A DNA stretch of 64,000 bases from Rhodanobacteraceae bacterium. GTDB lineage: Bacteria > Pseudomonadota > Gammaproteobacteria > Xanthomonadales > SZUA-5. The stretch spans positions 722,001-786,000 of the forward strand of contig JACKOW010000001.1 of NCBI GenBank assembly GCA_024234055.1. Reading direction: 5' to 3'. Position numbers and translations under genes: made by a program. Below the pieces are notes generated by a model, which did no database searches, was not told the origin of the DNA, and saw only the letters and a list, made by a program, of their open reading frames with translations. Of the stretch, positions 1 to 8,220 are shown piece by piece. Each line of letters starts with the position of its first letter. Position 1 is the stretch's first letter.

Positions 1-392
1 AAAGCCAGATAGCTGGCGCCGGCATCGGCGGCGCGCTGGGCATTGACCACGCTGTCATAGCAGGAGGCGCCGATGATCGCCAGCGGCCCCAGGCGCGTCC
101 GCGCGGCGGCGATGGTGGAATCCAGCTCACCGAGGTGCACCCCATGCGCCATCAGTTCGAAGGCCAGTTCGACATCGTCGTTGACGATGAACACCGCGCC
201 CAGCTGCCGACAGACCTGAAAGATCGCCCGGCCACGCTCGGCGCGCTCGGTGGCGCTGGCGCTCTTGTCACGATACTGCAGCAGGCGGGCGCCGCCGCGG
301 ATGCAGGCAGCCGCGGCATCGCTCAGCTGGTCTGGTGCCAGCCAGGTGGTGTCGATCAGCGCATAAAGGCCACGGATCAGGCTGGGATTCAT
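1..392 (-). CDS. thiE: Thiamine-phosphate synthase ThiE (3' end cut by window edge)
   Basis: ThiE joins hydroxymethylpyrimidine diphosphate and thiazole phosphate to give thiamine monophosphate in the cytoplasm. Reading the minus strand from the ATG at 392 gives about 130 residues of a TIM-barrel protein with the family's landmarks in order: LQYRDKSA (phosphate and substrate strand), FIVNDDVELA, GVHLGE and IGASCYDS followed by an alanine-rich helix ending GASYLAF. The family is usually about 205-215 residues, so the C-terminal third lies beyond position 1. It is divergent from the rubredoxin gene with about 150 bp between them; a thiE-rubredoxin pairing is common in gammaproteobacteria. I saw no TPP riboswitch in the 5' region. 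Confidence 0.93.
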   Translation of the reverse strand, partial: MNPSLIRGLYALIDTTWLAPDQLSDAAAACIRGGARLLQYRDKSASATERAERGRAIFQVCRQLGAVFIVNDDVELAFELMAHGVHLGELDSTIAAARTRLGPLAIIGASCYDSVVNAQRAADAGASYLA

Positions 393-541
393 GGCGGCGG
401 AAACCTCGCTGGCGGCTTTGCACGGTTTTTGGGGCGCATCGGTATGCTGCGGTCATGGCGGCTGGCACGGCCGATGATCCGGTGATCACGCCCGCTTATG
501 CCAGAATCCGCGTCCTTTTTTCATTTTCGGGATGATCAACG

Positions 542-742
542 ATGAGCGCAGTGGAACCCACTGACGGCCAGGGGCCCTGGAAGACCTTTGTATGCGTGGT
601 CTGCGGCTTCATTTACGACGAAGCCGCCGGCTGGCCTGCCGAGGGCATTGCGGCCGGCACCCGCTGGGCCGATGTGCCCGACTGGTGGACCTGCCCGGAC
701 TGCGGTGTGGGCAAGGCCGATTTCGATATGGTCGAGGCGTGA
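542..742 (+). CDS. rubA: Rubredoxin
   Basis: This 66-residue one-electron carrier has a single Fe(SCys)4 site. The four ligands are visible as C18-x2-C21-G and C51-P-x-C54-G, with the typical Y-D-E-A-x-G, W-x-D-V-P-D-x-W and C-P-D-C-G-V-G-K segments. Length and spacing match stand-alone bacterial rubredoxins. Partner reductases or oxygenases are not visible here. It is divergent from thiE, and the TonB-dependent receptor frame opens just downstream and overlaps it in another frame. The ATG at 542 is the only start that gives the normal N-terminus. Confidence 0.95.
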   Translation: MSAVEPTDGQGPWKTFVCVVCGFIYDEAAGWPAEGIAAGTRWADVPDWWTCPDCGVGKADFDMVEA

Positions 743-776
743 GCCCTGGGCCCGGCCAGCTTGGCGAAGCCAGCAC

Positions 777-2882
777 GTGCTGAGCTCGCTGCTACTGGCC
801 GGGCTGCTGGTCCAGGTTCCGGAGCAGAGCGCGCCGTCGGAGACGCGTCTGCCGGCGGTGATCAGCGCCGAGCAGCGGCGTATCGAGCAGCAGCGCCGCC
901 CTGACGCGCTGATCGAGCTGGATCTGGTCGATCTGGCGCGGCGAAAGCCACTGATCGATATCGCCGAGGTACTGAGCGAAATGCCGGGTGTGATTGCGCG
1001 ACCGCGCAACAACGGTGCCCAGGACACCCAGATCCAGATCCGCGGATTCGGCGCGCGCAGCCCCTTCGGCGTGCGCGGTCTGCGGGTGGAATACGATGGC
1101 ATTCCGGCCACGGCTGCTGATGGCCAGAGCCAGATGGGACATCTGGACCTTTCGGCGGGCGGGCGCGTCAGTCTCATCCGCGGCCCCTTCGCGGCGCTCT
1201 ATACCAACGGCGGCGGCTACCTGCGAGTGGATGGCCGGCGCGACACGGCGGGCAACTCCGATCGCGTCAATCTGGCGCTCGGCAGCTTCGGCCAGCGCCG
1301 GGTCGGATTCGAGCTCAACGCCGACGACGAGCTTCGCGGCACGCTCTCGGGAAACCGCTACCGCAGCGAGGGCAGTCGCGAGCACAGTCGCGCCGAACGC
1401 ACGCTCGCGGCGGCGCGCATGGACTGGGAGCCAGATGCAGCCTCGCGCCTGAGTCTGAGTGCGCACCACCAGGACCAGCCGCTGGGCGAGGATCCGCAAA
1501 CGCTGACCCGGGCCGAGTTCGAGCGCGATCGGCGTCTGGCCAATCCCGCCGCGGTGCTCTACGACACTCGCAAGAGCACCCGCCAGTCGCAGCTGGGCGC
1601 GAGCTACACGCGCCAGCTCGAGCAGTCGGAATGGAGCCTGTCGGTCTACACCGGCGAGCGCCAGATCGATCAGTATCTGAGCGTGCCGCGAGCAGCCCAG
1701 GTGCAGCCGGCCAGTGGCGGCGGTGTCATCGATCTGGGGCGTGACTATCACGGCTGGTCATTGCGCTGGTCGCGACAAACCGAACTGGCGCTCGGGCAGG
1801 CCGAATTCAGCGCCGAGATCCGCGACGAACGCTTGTCCGAGGATCGCCTGGGATACGAGAATTTCGTCGGCAACCAGCTCGGCGTGCGGGGTCAGTTGCG
1901 GCGTAACGAGCGCAATGACAGCAGGGCGCGCGACGCCATGTTCCGCGTCGACCTGGATACCGGCCCGGACTGGCGCTGGTCTGCCGGCGTGCGCCGCAAT
2001 CTGACGGACTACCAGAGCCTGGATCGCTACATCGTCAGCGGCAATCCCGATGACAGTGGCGAGTACGCCAGTTCCGCCACGCTGCCCGTGCTGGGATTCA
2101 GCTATCGGATACGCCCGGAATGGCTGCTGCATGGCGCGCTCGGTCGCAACCAGGAACTGCCTACGCTGGCCGAGCTGGCCTATCGCAGCGACGCCGGCAC
2201 CGGTTTCAACACCGAGCTGCGACCGGCGCGCGCCCGCCAGGCCGAGTTGGGCCTGCGCTACGCAGGGGAGCGCGTCAATGCCGAGCTCACCGCCTTCCAG
2301 GTGCAGACCACCGACGAGATCGTCGTGGCCAGTTCCTCGGGCGGACGCACCAGCTTCCAGAACGCGACCGCCACCCGCCGCCGCGGCCTCGAGTTGTCTG
2401 CTCTGTGGCGTTTTTCCGAGCAATGGACCGCGCGTGGCATTGCGAATTGGCTCGATGCCCGTTACAGCGTCGGCTACAGCCGCTGTCCCCAGCCGCCGTG
2501 TGTCGGGATTCCCCCGGTAATAGCGGCGGGTCAGCGATTGCCGGGCGTACCGGCGCGCAGCGCCAATCTGGTGCTGGTCTATCAAGCGCAGGACGATCTC
2601 GGCGCCAGCCTCGAGTGGCAGGCGGTCTCGGCCACGCCCGCCAGCGACCGCAACCAGGACCGGGTGCCCGGCTATGCGGTGGGCAGTCTCAGCCTCCAGT
2701 GGCTGGCACCGCCCGCCCGCTGGGGCCAGCCGCGCTTCACGCTGCGCGTCGACAACCTGCTCGACCGCCGCTACAGCGCCTCGGTCATCGTCAACGAGGC
2801 ATTCGGACGCTACTTCGAGCCGGCCCCGGGCCGCAGCCTGTGGTTGGGGGTGGACCTGGCCTTGCCCTCGTGCTCGCCCTGA
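777..2882 (+). CDS. TonB-dependent outer-membrane receptor
   Basis: This is a 22-strand-type ligand-gated porin. A plug domain fills the first ~150 residues, with the motifs IQIRGFGARSPFGVRG, GIPAT, DGQSQ and SLIRGPFAALY. The barrel has the aromatic and charged strand periodicity seen through NLVLVYQ, LRVDNLLDRRYSAS and the C-terminal GRSLWLGVDLAL. The start is uncertain. The frame is open back to 588 inside the rubredoxin gene, but that part is nonsense-like, so I chose GTG 777, which is followed by a short hydrophobic stretch (LSSLLLAGLLVQV) and a signal-like region. The n-region lacks basic residues and the RBS is poor. Substrate is unknown; siderophore, vitamin or metal complexes are typical. 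It is convergent with the kinase remnant, 12 bp away. Confidence 0.85.
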   Translation: MLSSLLLAGLLVQVPEQSAPSETRLPAVISAEQRRIEQQRRPDALIELDLVDLARRKPLIDIAEVLSEMPGVIARPRNNGAQDTQIQIRGFGARSPFGVRGLRVEYDGIPATAADGQSQMGHLDLSAGGRVSLIRGPFAALYTNGGGYLRVDGRRDTAGNSDRVNLALGSFGQRRVGFELNADDELRGTLSGNRYRSEGSREHSRAERTLAAARMDWEPDAASRLSLSAHHQDQPLGEDPQTLTRAEFERDRRLANPAAVLYDTRKSTRQSQLGASYTRQLEQSEWSLSVYTGERQIDQYLSVPRAAQVQPASGGGVIDLGRDYHGWSLRWSRQTELALGQAEFSAEIRDERLSEDRLGYENFVGNQLGVRGQLRRNERNDSRARDAMFRVDLDTGPDWRWSAGVRRNLTDYQSLDRYIVSGNPDDSGEYASSATLPVLGFSYRIRPEWLLHGALGRNQELPTLAELAYRSDAGTGFNTELRPARARQAELGLRYAGERVNAELTAFQVQTTDEIVVASSSGGRTSFQNATATRRRGLELSALWRFSEQWTARGIANWLDARYSVGYSRCPQPPCVGIPPVIAAGQRLPGVPARSANLVLVYQAQDDLGASLEWQAVSATPASDRNQDRVPGYAVGSLSLQWLAPPARWGQPRFTLRVDNLLDRRYSASVIVNEAFGRYFEPAPGRSLWLGVDLALPSCSP

Positions 2883-2894
2883 ACCGCAAAGGCA

Positions 2895-3329
2895 TCAGCG
2901 CAGGGCTCCTTGCGGGTGGCAAAGGCGATAACTTTCCTGAGGTCGGCGCTGACGCCGCAGCCCGTCGACCACGCCCGTCGCAAACCACAGATCGCCGTCG
3001 TCGGTATCGCCACCGTCGATCAGTCCGACGATATGCGGATGTCTGAGGGCGGCAACGACACGCCGTTCATGGCGCAGTCGGTCTATCAGATCGGCGTTGC
3101 CGCGCACCAGCTTGAGCGCCACCTGCTGCTCGAACCGACCGTCGGCACGCTCGGCCAGATAGACGTGAGACATGCCGCCGGAGCCCACCAGTTCGACGAT
3201 GCGCCAGGGCCCGACACGCGCGCCGGCCCTGAGGATGGCACCAGCACAGGTCTGGCCGACCAACTCCTGGAGAAAGCGTCCGTGCAGTGCCTGGCCGGTC
3301 TTGAATCGATCCCGGGGGCTTTGACCCAT
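2895..3329 (-). pseudogene. Truncated Ser/Thr protein kinase (N-lobe only)
   Basis: From ATG 3329 the frame encodes 144 residues: a short leader, then a Hanks-type kinase N-lobe. Visible are the glycine-rich loop LVGSGGMSHVYLAER, the VAIK-equivalent lysine in QVALKLVRG, the alpha-C helix RLRHERRVVAALRHPHIV and hinge strand DGDLWFAT. Homology stops around 2970 just after the hinge. The HRD catalytic loop, DFG motif, C-lobe and the TPR or beta-propeller sensor region expected of this family are all absent; the last ~25 residues look like out-of-frame sequence. Such kinases normally follow the ECF gene directly, as this one does (140 bp). I infer a deletion or rearrangement that removed the 3' end next to the TonB receptor gene. 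Confidence 0.8.
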
Positions 3330-3468
3330 CTTCTGTCTGTCGTGTGGAGGTAAACTATGCTCGCACCGGATTGAAGTCGCGCCGTACTGCTTTTCGCGTG
3401 CTTCAGTTGCTGTGCGGCACCTGAGTCTCAGCCACCCTTTCCGGACTTGTCGCCAGAGCTTGCTGCGC

Positions 3469-4032
3469 CTAGGTCGCCACTTGCGCCGACAGCCATTGTC
3501 GCGCCTCATTCCATTCGCGCTGAGCGGTGCGCAGGCTGATATCCAGCGTGTCAGCGGTTTCCTGTTCGCTGAGCCCGGCAAAATAACGGCATTCGAACAC
3601 CCGAGCGTAGCGCGGGTGTCGCGCCTCCAGCCGATTGAGCAGATCGTCAAGTTCGATCAACTGGGTGGCTTCGGCATGCAGCTCGGAATCCACTGCCGAG
3701 AGCGTGTCATGCGCCTGACCGCTGCCGCGCTTTTCCGCCAGCCGCTCACGGGCGTAGTCGCACAGCACCTGACGCATGACCTTGCTGGCCAGATTGAAGA
3801 AGTGGTGCTTGGATTCCACGTTGCTTGCCGCAGGGTCCATGATGCGCAGATAGCACTCGTGCACCAATGAAGTGGCATTGAGCGTTCGGCCCTGCTGTCC
3901 GTGGCCCAGTTGTGCTCGCGCCAGCCGCCGCAGATCGTCATAGACCACGGCGATCAGCTGCGCCGAGGCTTGCGCACTGCCTTGCTTGAAGGCTGCCAGC
4001 AGCGTGGAAAAGTCTTGTGTGTCGACGGCCAT
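3469..4032 (-). CDS. ECF-subfamily RNA polymerase sigma factor (sigma-70 family, kinase-associated type)
   Basis: The 187-residue protein has region 2 (ARAQLGHGQQGRTLNATSLVHECYLRI, then HHFFNLASKVMRQVLCDYAR) and region 4 with a helix-turn-helix (FECRYFAGLSEQETADTLDISLRTAQREWNEARQWL). The NATSLVHE and FFNLASKVMR signatures belong to the ECF group whose genes sit next to Ser/Thr kinases with TPR repeats. A strong Shine-Dalgarno sequence (GGAGGGAT) lies 5-7 nt before ATG 4032. The expected downstream kinase is truncated, so its activation route may be lost or supplied in trans. The promoters it recognises cannot be told from this window. Confidence 0.9.
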   Translation of the reverse strand: MAVDTQDFSTLLAAFKQGSAQASAQLIAVVYDDLRRLARAQLGHGQQGRTLNATSLVHECYLRIMDPAASNVESKHHFFNLASKVMRQVLCDYARERLAEKRGSGQAHDTLSAVDSELHAEATQLIELDDLLNRLEARHPRYARVFECRYFAGLSEQETADTLDISLRTAQREWNEARQWLSAQVAT

Positions 4033-4154
4033 GGAATCCCTCCGGCCCTTAGGATAGGAGGATTGTCGACGCTTGGGCAGGATCGGCGACCAAGCTCTAG
4101 TCCGTTGCCGAGATCGCCGCGCCCGCCGGATTTGCCGGCGAGCCGACTCCGGGA

Positions 4155-4381
4155 CTATTCGAAGGAATTCGCGAAAAGCGAGCCATTGCTCACGGAGAAG
4201 TTGAAGAAGAAGGATTGCGACGTCGCATTTTCACGCACGGCGTTGCACGACAGGGCCGCGTTCTGCGGAGTCTGCCCGACATAGAAGTCCATGAAGATGG
4301 GGGTCACGTTGCCCAGCAGCAAACACAGGGCGGGGCACAGGCGAAGACCGTGGCGGCAGTGCCGCACTTCAGGAGATTCAT
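4155..4381 (-). pseudogene. Possible small secreted protein, frame-disrupted
   Basis: In the 450-bp gap upstream of the sigma gene, one minus frame (start GTG 4367) encodes 70 residues, with a hydrophobic stretch then a polar, Asn/Ser/Phe-rich tail (GQTPQNAALSCN, FFFNFSVSNGSLFANSFE). An overlapping frame starting at ATG 4381 begins MNLLKCGTAATVFACA, which looks like a signal peptide, but it stops after 25 residues. Joining the two by one frameshift near 4335 would give a normal secreted protein of about 75 residues. I do not recognise a family. It may be a decayed gene, a sequencing error or chance. Confidence 0.3.
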
Positions 4382-4481
4382 GGCATCGAGCTCTGTCGCC
4401 CGGAATGGCTGTTTCAAAGCTGGGTGCGGATCCGCGTATGCAAACCCGCCAGATGTTTTCGCCGTTCGTCGGCGACTGTGC

Positions 4482-5027
4482 TTAATACCTGGGCAGCGGC
4501 CTGGTCGGGCAGCCGTCGGCGCGTCTGCGGGCGGCTTCGGAGGTGGAAGCGTCGCCCAGCGCGTCGCGGGTTTCGGCGATCAGCAGCCAGTTGCGCATGC
4601 ACCATTCGCCAATCTGTGAACCCAGGTCGTAGCTCTTCATGGCCAGCTTTTCGGCATCCAGAAATTCGCCCTGGCGCAGCAGCGCTTCGGCCTTGAGCTG
4701 CCACAGGCGGGGGTTCTCGGTCTCGATCGTGAGCGCTTCCTCGATCTGCGCCAGGGCAGCGCTGTGCTCGCCCCTGGCTTCGGCGGCGGCGGCGGCCTCG
4801 ATCAGCAGCTCCACCGCCGGGTTCTGCAGAGGCGCCACTTCGACGGCCGAGCGGGTGGCGCTGGCGAGGGTGCGCAGTTCGGCGACGCGGTCGCGGGCCG
4901 GCGGCGGCTCGGGCGCTGGTTCTGGCGGTGGCATGGTGGCGCAGCCGCTCAACAGAAGCAGCGTCAGGCTGGCGTGCAGCAGGCGGATCGGAAGCGTGTT
5001 CTTGCGGTTCAAGGTGTGCGTATCCAT
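4482..5027 (-). CDS. TPR-like lipoprotein downstream of pyrC'
   Basis: From ATG 5027 the 181-residue product has a basic N-terminus, a hydrophobic helix and a lipobox LLLLSGC with the lipidated cysteine at residue 29, then a Pro/Glu-rich spacer (PPPEPAPEPPP). Two helical repeats follow (ARGEHSAALAQIEEALTIETENPRLWQLKAEALLRQGEFLDAEKLA), recognisable as TPR-like, and a C-terminal segment with W-C-M-R-N-W. It should sit in the outer membrane facing the periplasm. The gene overlaps the end of pyrC' by 19 bp, so it is probably co-transcribed. Longer in-frame starts upstream read through pyrC' and were rejected. Function is unknown; there is no evident link to pyrimidine synthesis. Confidence 0.85.
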   Translation of the reverse strand: MDTHTLNRKNTLPIRLLHASLTLLLLSGCATMPPPEPAPEPPPARDRVAELRTLASATRSAVEVAPLQNPAVELLIEAAAAAEARGEHSAALAQIEEALTIETENPRLWQLKAEALLRQGEFLDAEKLAMKSYDLGSQIGEWCMRNWLLIAETRDALGDASTSEAARRRADGCPTRPLPRY

Positions 5028-6289
5028 ACACGGTCGGCAATGGCCGCCAGATCTACCCGGCCGGGCAGACGCCAGCCGCGGAAGGGCGTGTTCTTGCCGC
5101 GACTGGCCATCGCGGCGGCATCCAGGGTGTGTTCTGCGTGCGGCTCGATCAGGACAAAATCGGGCGCGGCATCGGGCTCCAGTTTCGGCGCCGGCAGACC
5201 CAGGATGACCCGGGGTGCCAGCGCGCTGCGGTCTATCCACTCGGCATAAGACATCAGCTGCTCGTGGACCAGCTTGAGGCCCAGGCCGAGAAAACTGTCG
5301 AGGCCGGAGGCACCCGGCTCGGTGGCCGGAAAGGGCTTGAGCTTGGCGTCCGGATCATGCGGCTGGTGATCGCTGCACACCGCGTCGATTTCGCCACTGA
5401 TCAGTGCCTCGCGCAGCGCATCGCGGTCGTTGCTGGTGCGCAGCGGCGGCAGCAGATGGGCATCGCTGCGGAAAGGCAGCACATCGTGCTCGTTCAGATA
5501 GATCTGATGCATGGCCACATCGGCACTGACCTTGAGCCCGCGGGCGCGCGCAGCCGACAGCAGGCTGACACTGCGCGCACAGGACAGTCGACCGAAATGG
5601 GCGCGCACGCCGCTTTCCTCGATCAGCATGAGATCGCGCGACAACGCCAGGGTTTCGCTGGTTTCTGGAATGCCCGGCAAGCCCTGCAGCGCGGCGACCC
5701 GGCCTTCATGGGCCACGCCACCAGCGCCGACATGCGGATCGACCGGCTGCAGATGCACCGCCATGTCCAGCGAGGCCGCGTATTGGAGGGCGCGTCGCAG
5801 CAGATGGCTGTTGCTCAGCGGCTGGCCGATATTGCCGACTGCGATGCAACCGGCCGCGCGCAGTGCGCCGAGTTCAGCCAGGCTGTCTTCACCGAGGCCA
5901 TGGGTGAGGGCACCGATCACATGCACCGTGGCGCCTCGGCTATCGCGGGCCCGGCGCAGGATCAGTTCCACCACCGCGGTGGAGTCGATCACTGGCCGGG
6001 TATCGGGCGGCAGCACCACGTGAGTGATGCCATTGACCAGCGCCGCGGTCGCCTCCGAGCGGATGTCGGCCTTGTGCGTGGCGCCGGGCTCGCGCAGGCG
6101 CGTCGCCAGATCCACCAGTCCCGGTATCAACCAGCGGCCGCGACCGTCGATACGCTCGGCGCCCTTGCAGCGGGCGGCATCGGGGTCCAATGCCAGCACC
6201 TGGCCCGGCGCGAACAGCACATTGGCAATGCGGTCAATGCCGAGGTGCGGAAAGCGCACCAGCGCCCCTTCGATCAGTATGCGGTTCAT
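5009..6289 (-). CDS. pyrC': Non-catalytic dihydroorotase-like subunit PyrC'
   Basis: The 426-residue amidohydrolase-fold protein aligns with type I dihydroorotase, but the metal-binding HxH is gone. The canonical D-x-H-x-H-L-R-E-P-G reads D60-L-A-T-R-L-R-E-P-G69, with Ala62 and Arg64 in place of the two histidines. Parts of later sites persist (AVHLQPVD, CSDHQPHD). In Pseudomonas an inactive PyrC' of this kind overlaps pyrB and is needed to assemble the dodecameric aspartate transcarbamoylase. The ATGA overlap with pyrB here supports the same structural role. A genuine dihydroorotase must be encoded elsewhere. Confidence 0.92.
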   Translation of the reverse strand: MNRILIEGALVRFPHLGIDRIANVLFAPGQVLALDPDAARCKGAERIDGRGRWLIPGLVDLATRLREPGATHKADIRSEATAALVNGITHVVLPPDTRPVIDSTAVVELILRRARDSRGATVHVIGALTHGLGEDSLAELGALRAAGCIAVGNIGQPLSNSHLLRRALQYAASLDMAVHLQPVDPHVGAGGVAHEGRVAALQGLPGIPETSETLALSRDLMLIEESGVRAHFGRLSCARSVSLLSAARARGLKVSADVAMHQIYLNEHDVLPFRSDAHLLPPLRTSNDRDALREALISGEIDAVCSDHQPHDPDAKLKPFPATEPGASGLDSFLGLGLKLVHEQLMSYAEWIDRSALAPRVILGLPAPKLEPDAAPDFVLIEPHAEHTLDAAAMASRGKNTPFRGWRLPGRVDLAAIADRVWIRTP

Positions 6290-7269
6290 GCGCCAGCATC
6301 CATCTGTGGCACCTGGGCGCCGAGAATCTGCGACATCACCGCCATGCGCACGGCCAGACCGTTGGACACCTGCTCCAGAATCACCGATTGCGGGCCGTCG
6401 GCCACGTCACTGGCGATCTCGACGCCGCGATTCATCGGCCCCGGATGCATGACCAGACAGTCAGGTTTGGCCAGGGCGAGGCGTTCACGGGTCAGCCCGT
6501 AGCGGCGGAAGTATTCGTTCTCCGAGGGCAGGAAGGCCCCACGCATGCGCTCTCGCTGCAGCCGCAGCATGACGATGACATCGACATCGGCGATTCCCGC
6601 ATCCATGTCGGTGTAGACGCGCACGCCGAGTTCCTCAATGGCTGGCGGCAACAAGGTGCGGGGTCCGATGACGCGCAGCTCCCCGGCCCCCAGGATGCCG
6701 AAAGCGCGCAGTTCCGAGCGTGCCACGCGTGAATGCAGCACATCACCCACGACCGCGATGGTCAGGTCCTCGAAGCGCGGCTTGTGGCGGCGAATGGTGT
6801 AGGCGTCGAGCAGCGCCTGGGTCGGGTGTGCGTGTTGACCGTCGCCCGCGTTGAGCACCGCCACGCCCGGCGCTGTGTGTTCGGCGATGAAGTGGGCGGC
6901 TCCTGACTCGGGGTGGCGCACGACGAACATGTCGCAATGCATGGCTTCCAGCGTGGCCAGCGTATCCAGCAGGCTCTCGCCCTTGCTGGTCGACGACGAG
7001 GCCACATCCAGATTCAGCACGTCGGCCGACAGCCTTTCCGCCGCCAGTTCGAAAGTGGTGCGCGTGCGCGTGGACGGCTCGAAGAACAGATTGATGATGG
7101 TTCGACCGCGCAGCAGCGGCAGCTTCTTGTTGCCGCGCAGCGCCACCGAGCGCATCGAGTCGGCGACGTCCAGCAGTTCTTCGATCAGCTTGCGTGGAAG
7201 GCCGTCCACCGTCAGCAGGTGGCGCAGACGGCTGTCGTCGGTCAGTTGCAGGCTCATGGGCATGGTCAC
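6286..7269 (-). CDS. pyrB: Aspartate carbamoyltransferase catalytic subunit PyrB
   Basis: PyrB condenses carbamoyl phosphate with aspartate, the committed step of pyrimidine synthesis. The protein shows the carbamoyl-phosphate signature FFEPSTRTRTTFE, the SKGESLLDT loop, HPTQALLD, the aspartate-domain VVGDVLHSRVARS and the MHPGPMNRGVEI segment. At 327 residues it is a little longer than the E. coli chain, as in the class that associates with PyrC'. GTG 7269 overlaps the pyrR stop (GTGA); ATG 7263 is a possible alternative start. The 3' end overlaps pyrC' by 4 bp. Confidence 0.96.
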   Translation of the reverse strand: MTMPMSLQLTDDSRLRHLLTVDGLPRKLIEELLDVADSMRSVALRGNKKLPLLRGRTIINLFFEPSTRTRTTFELAAERLSADVLNLDVASSSTSKGESLLDTLATLEAMHCDMFVVRHPESGAAHFIAEHTAPGVAVLNAGDGQHAHPTQALLDAYTIRRHKPRFEDLTIAVVGDVLHSRVARSELRAFGILGAGELRVIGPRTLLPPAIEELGVRVYTDMDAGIADVDVIVMLRLQRERMRGAFLPSENEYFRRYGLTRERLALAKPDCLVMHPGPMNRGVEIASDVADGPQSVILEQVSNGLAVRMAVMSQILGAQVPQMDAGA

Positions 7270-7781
7270 GGATGGCGGCTCGGTTGTTCGACCAGCTCCA
7301 GGTACAGCGGCGCCGGGCCGCGCAGCTTGATCTGCTGGTCGGGTGGCAGCACCAGTCGGGCGCCGACGGCGCCGGCTTCAATGGGCAGTTCACGGCCATT
7401 GCGGCTGACCAGGACTGCCAGCGTAACGCTGGCCGGGCGGCCGTAGTCGAAGATTTCGTTCAGCGCCGCGCGGATGGTGCGGCCGGTGTAAAGCACATCG
7501 TCCACCAGCAGCAGGTGCCGGCCCTCCACATCCCAGGGGATGCGCGAGGGGCGAACCGTGGGATGCATACCCACACGGGTGAAGTCGTCGCGGTAGAAGC
7601 TGATATCCAGCTCGCCGATGGCCTCGCTCAGGCCGAGCGCTTCACTCAGGTATTGGGCCAGCCAGACACCGCCGGAATGAATGCCGACAATGCGCGGATC
7701 AGCGATGTTGTGCTCGGCGAGGCGGGCACGGGTGCTGGCGACCAGCGCGGCGAGCAGGGGGTCAATGGCCGGCAAGTGCAA
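7266..7781 (-). CDS. pyrR: PyrR: pyr operon regulator / uracil phosphoribosyltransferase
   Basis: This is a 171-residue type I phosphoribosyltransferase-fold protein with the PRPP-binding motif LLLVDDVLYTGRTIRAAL, the substrate region VGIHSGGVWLAQYL and the flexible-loop region DISFYRDDF. In Gram-positives PyrR binds pyr mRNA; in pseudomonads it sits ahead of pyrB and its regulatory role is less clear. I saw no obvious attenuator upstream of pyrB, since the two genes overlap. The gene overlaps ruvX by 20 bp at its 5' end and pyrB at its 3' end, so yqgE-ruvX-pyrR-pyrB-pyrC' is one transcription unit by layout. Confidence 0.94.
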   Translation of the reverse strand: MHLPAIDPLLAALVASTRARLAEHNIADPRIVGIHSGGVWLAQYLSEALGLSEAIGELDISFYRDDFTRVGMHPTVRPSRIPWDVEGRHLLLVDDVLYTGRTIRAALNEIFDYGRPASVTLAVLVSRNGRELPIEAGAVGARLVLPPDQQIKLRGPAPLYLELVEQPSRHP

Positions 7782-8220
7782 GATAGTCCTCCAGGATCAC
7801 AGCAGCAGCATGCGCGTCGATGTCGACCGCGTGTTTGCGTCGGGCGTTTCCGGCGGCGCGTTCTCCGGCAAAGCGGCGCTTGGCCACCTGGGTGGATCCG
7901 CGCTCGTCGTGTTGTACCACCGGACGCTGGTAGCGTTGCTCGACGGCTGCCGCGAAACGGCGCGCGCGCTTGCTCATCGGCTGCTCTCCGCCTTCGCGGG
8001 TCAGGGGAAGGCCGACCACGATGCCGCCTGGAGCCCATTCAGAGACCATCGCGTCCAGCGTCGTCCACATCAAGGCTTCCGGCTGCATGGCCAGTGTCTT
8101 CAGCGGTCGGGCGCGTCCAGTAAGTTCATTGCCAACGGCGACCCCAAGGTCTCGGGTGCCCACATCCAGCCCCAGCCAAACGCCACTGGTCACCGCCGGC
8201 TTAGGCGCATCCTCATGCAT
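7762..8220 (-). CDS. ruvX: YqgF/RuvX family RNase H-fold nuclease (pre-16S rRNA maturation)
   Basis: This 152-residue cytoplasmic protein of the YqgF family starts with the RNase H-like strand LGLDVGTRDLGVAVGN. It contains IVVGLPLTREGGEQ, the HDERGST segment and a C-terminal DIDAHAAAVILEDYL, covering the acidic active-site positions. E. coli YqgF acts in 5' maturation of 16S rRNA; a Holliday-junction resolvase role is predicted from fold. It overlaps yqgE by 8 bp and pyrR by 20 bp, the usual proteobacterial arrangement. Confidence 0.94.
   Translation of the reverse strand: MHEDAPKPAVTSGVWLGLDVGTRDLGVAVGNELTGRARPLKTLAMQPEALMWTTLDAMVSEWAPGGIVVGLPLTREGGEQPMSKRARRFAAAVEQRYQRPVVQHDERGSTQVAKRRFAGERAAGNARRKHAVDIDAHAAAVILEDYLALAGH

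Noticed and set aside
393..541. Possible TPP riboswitch ahead of thiE
   Set aside because: The conserved thi-box elements could not be matched in the leader.
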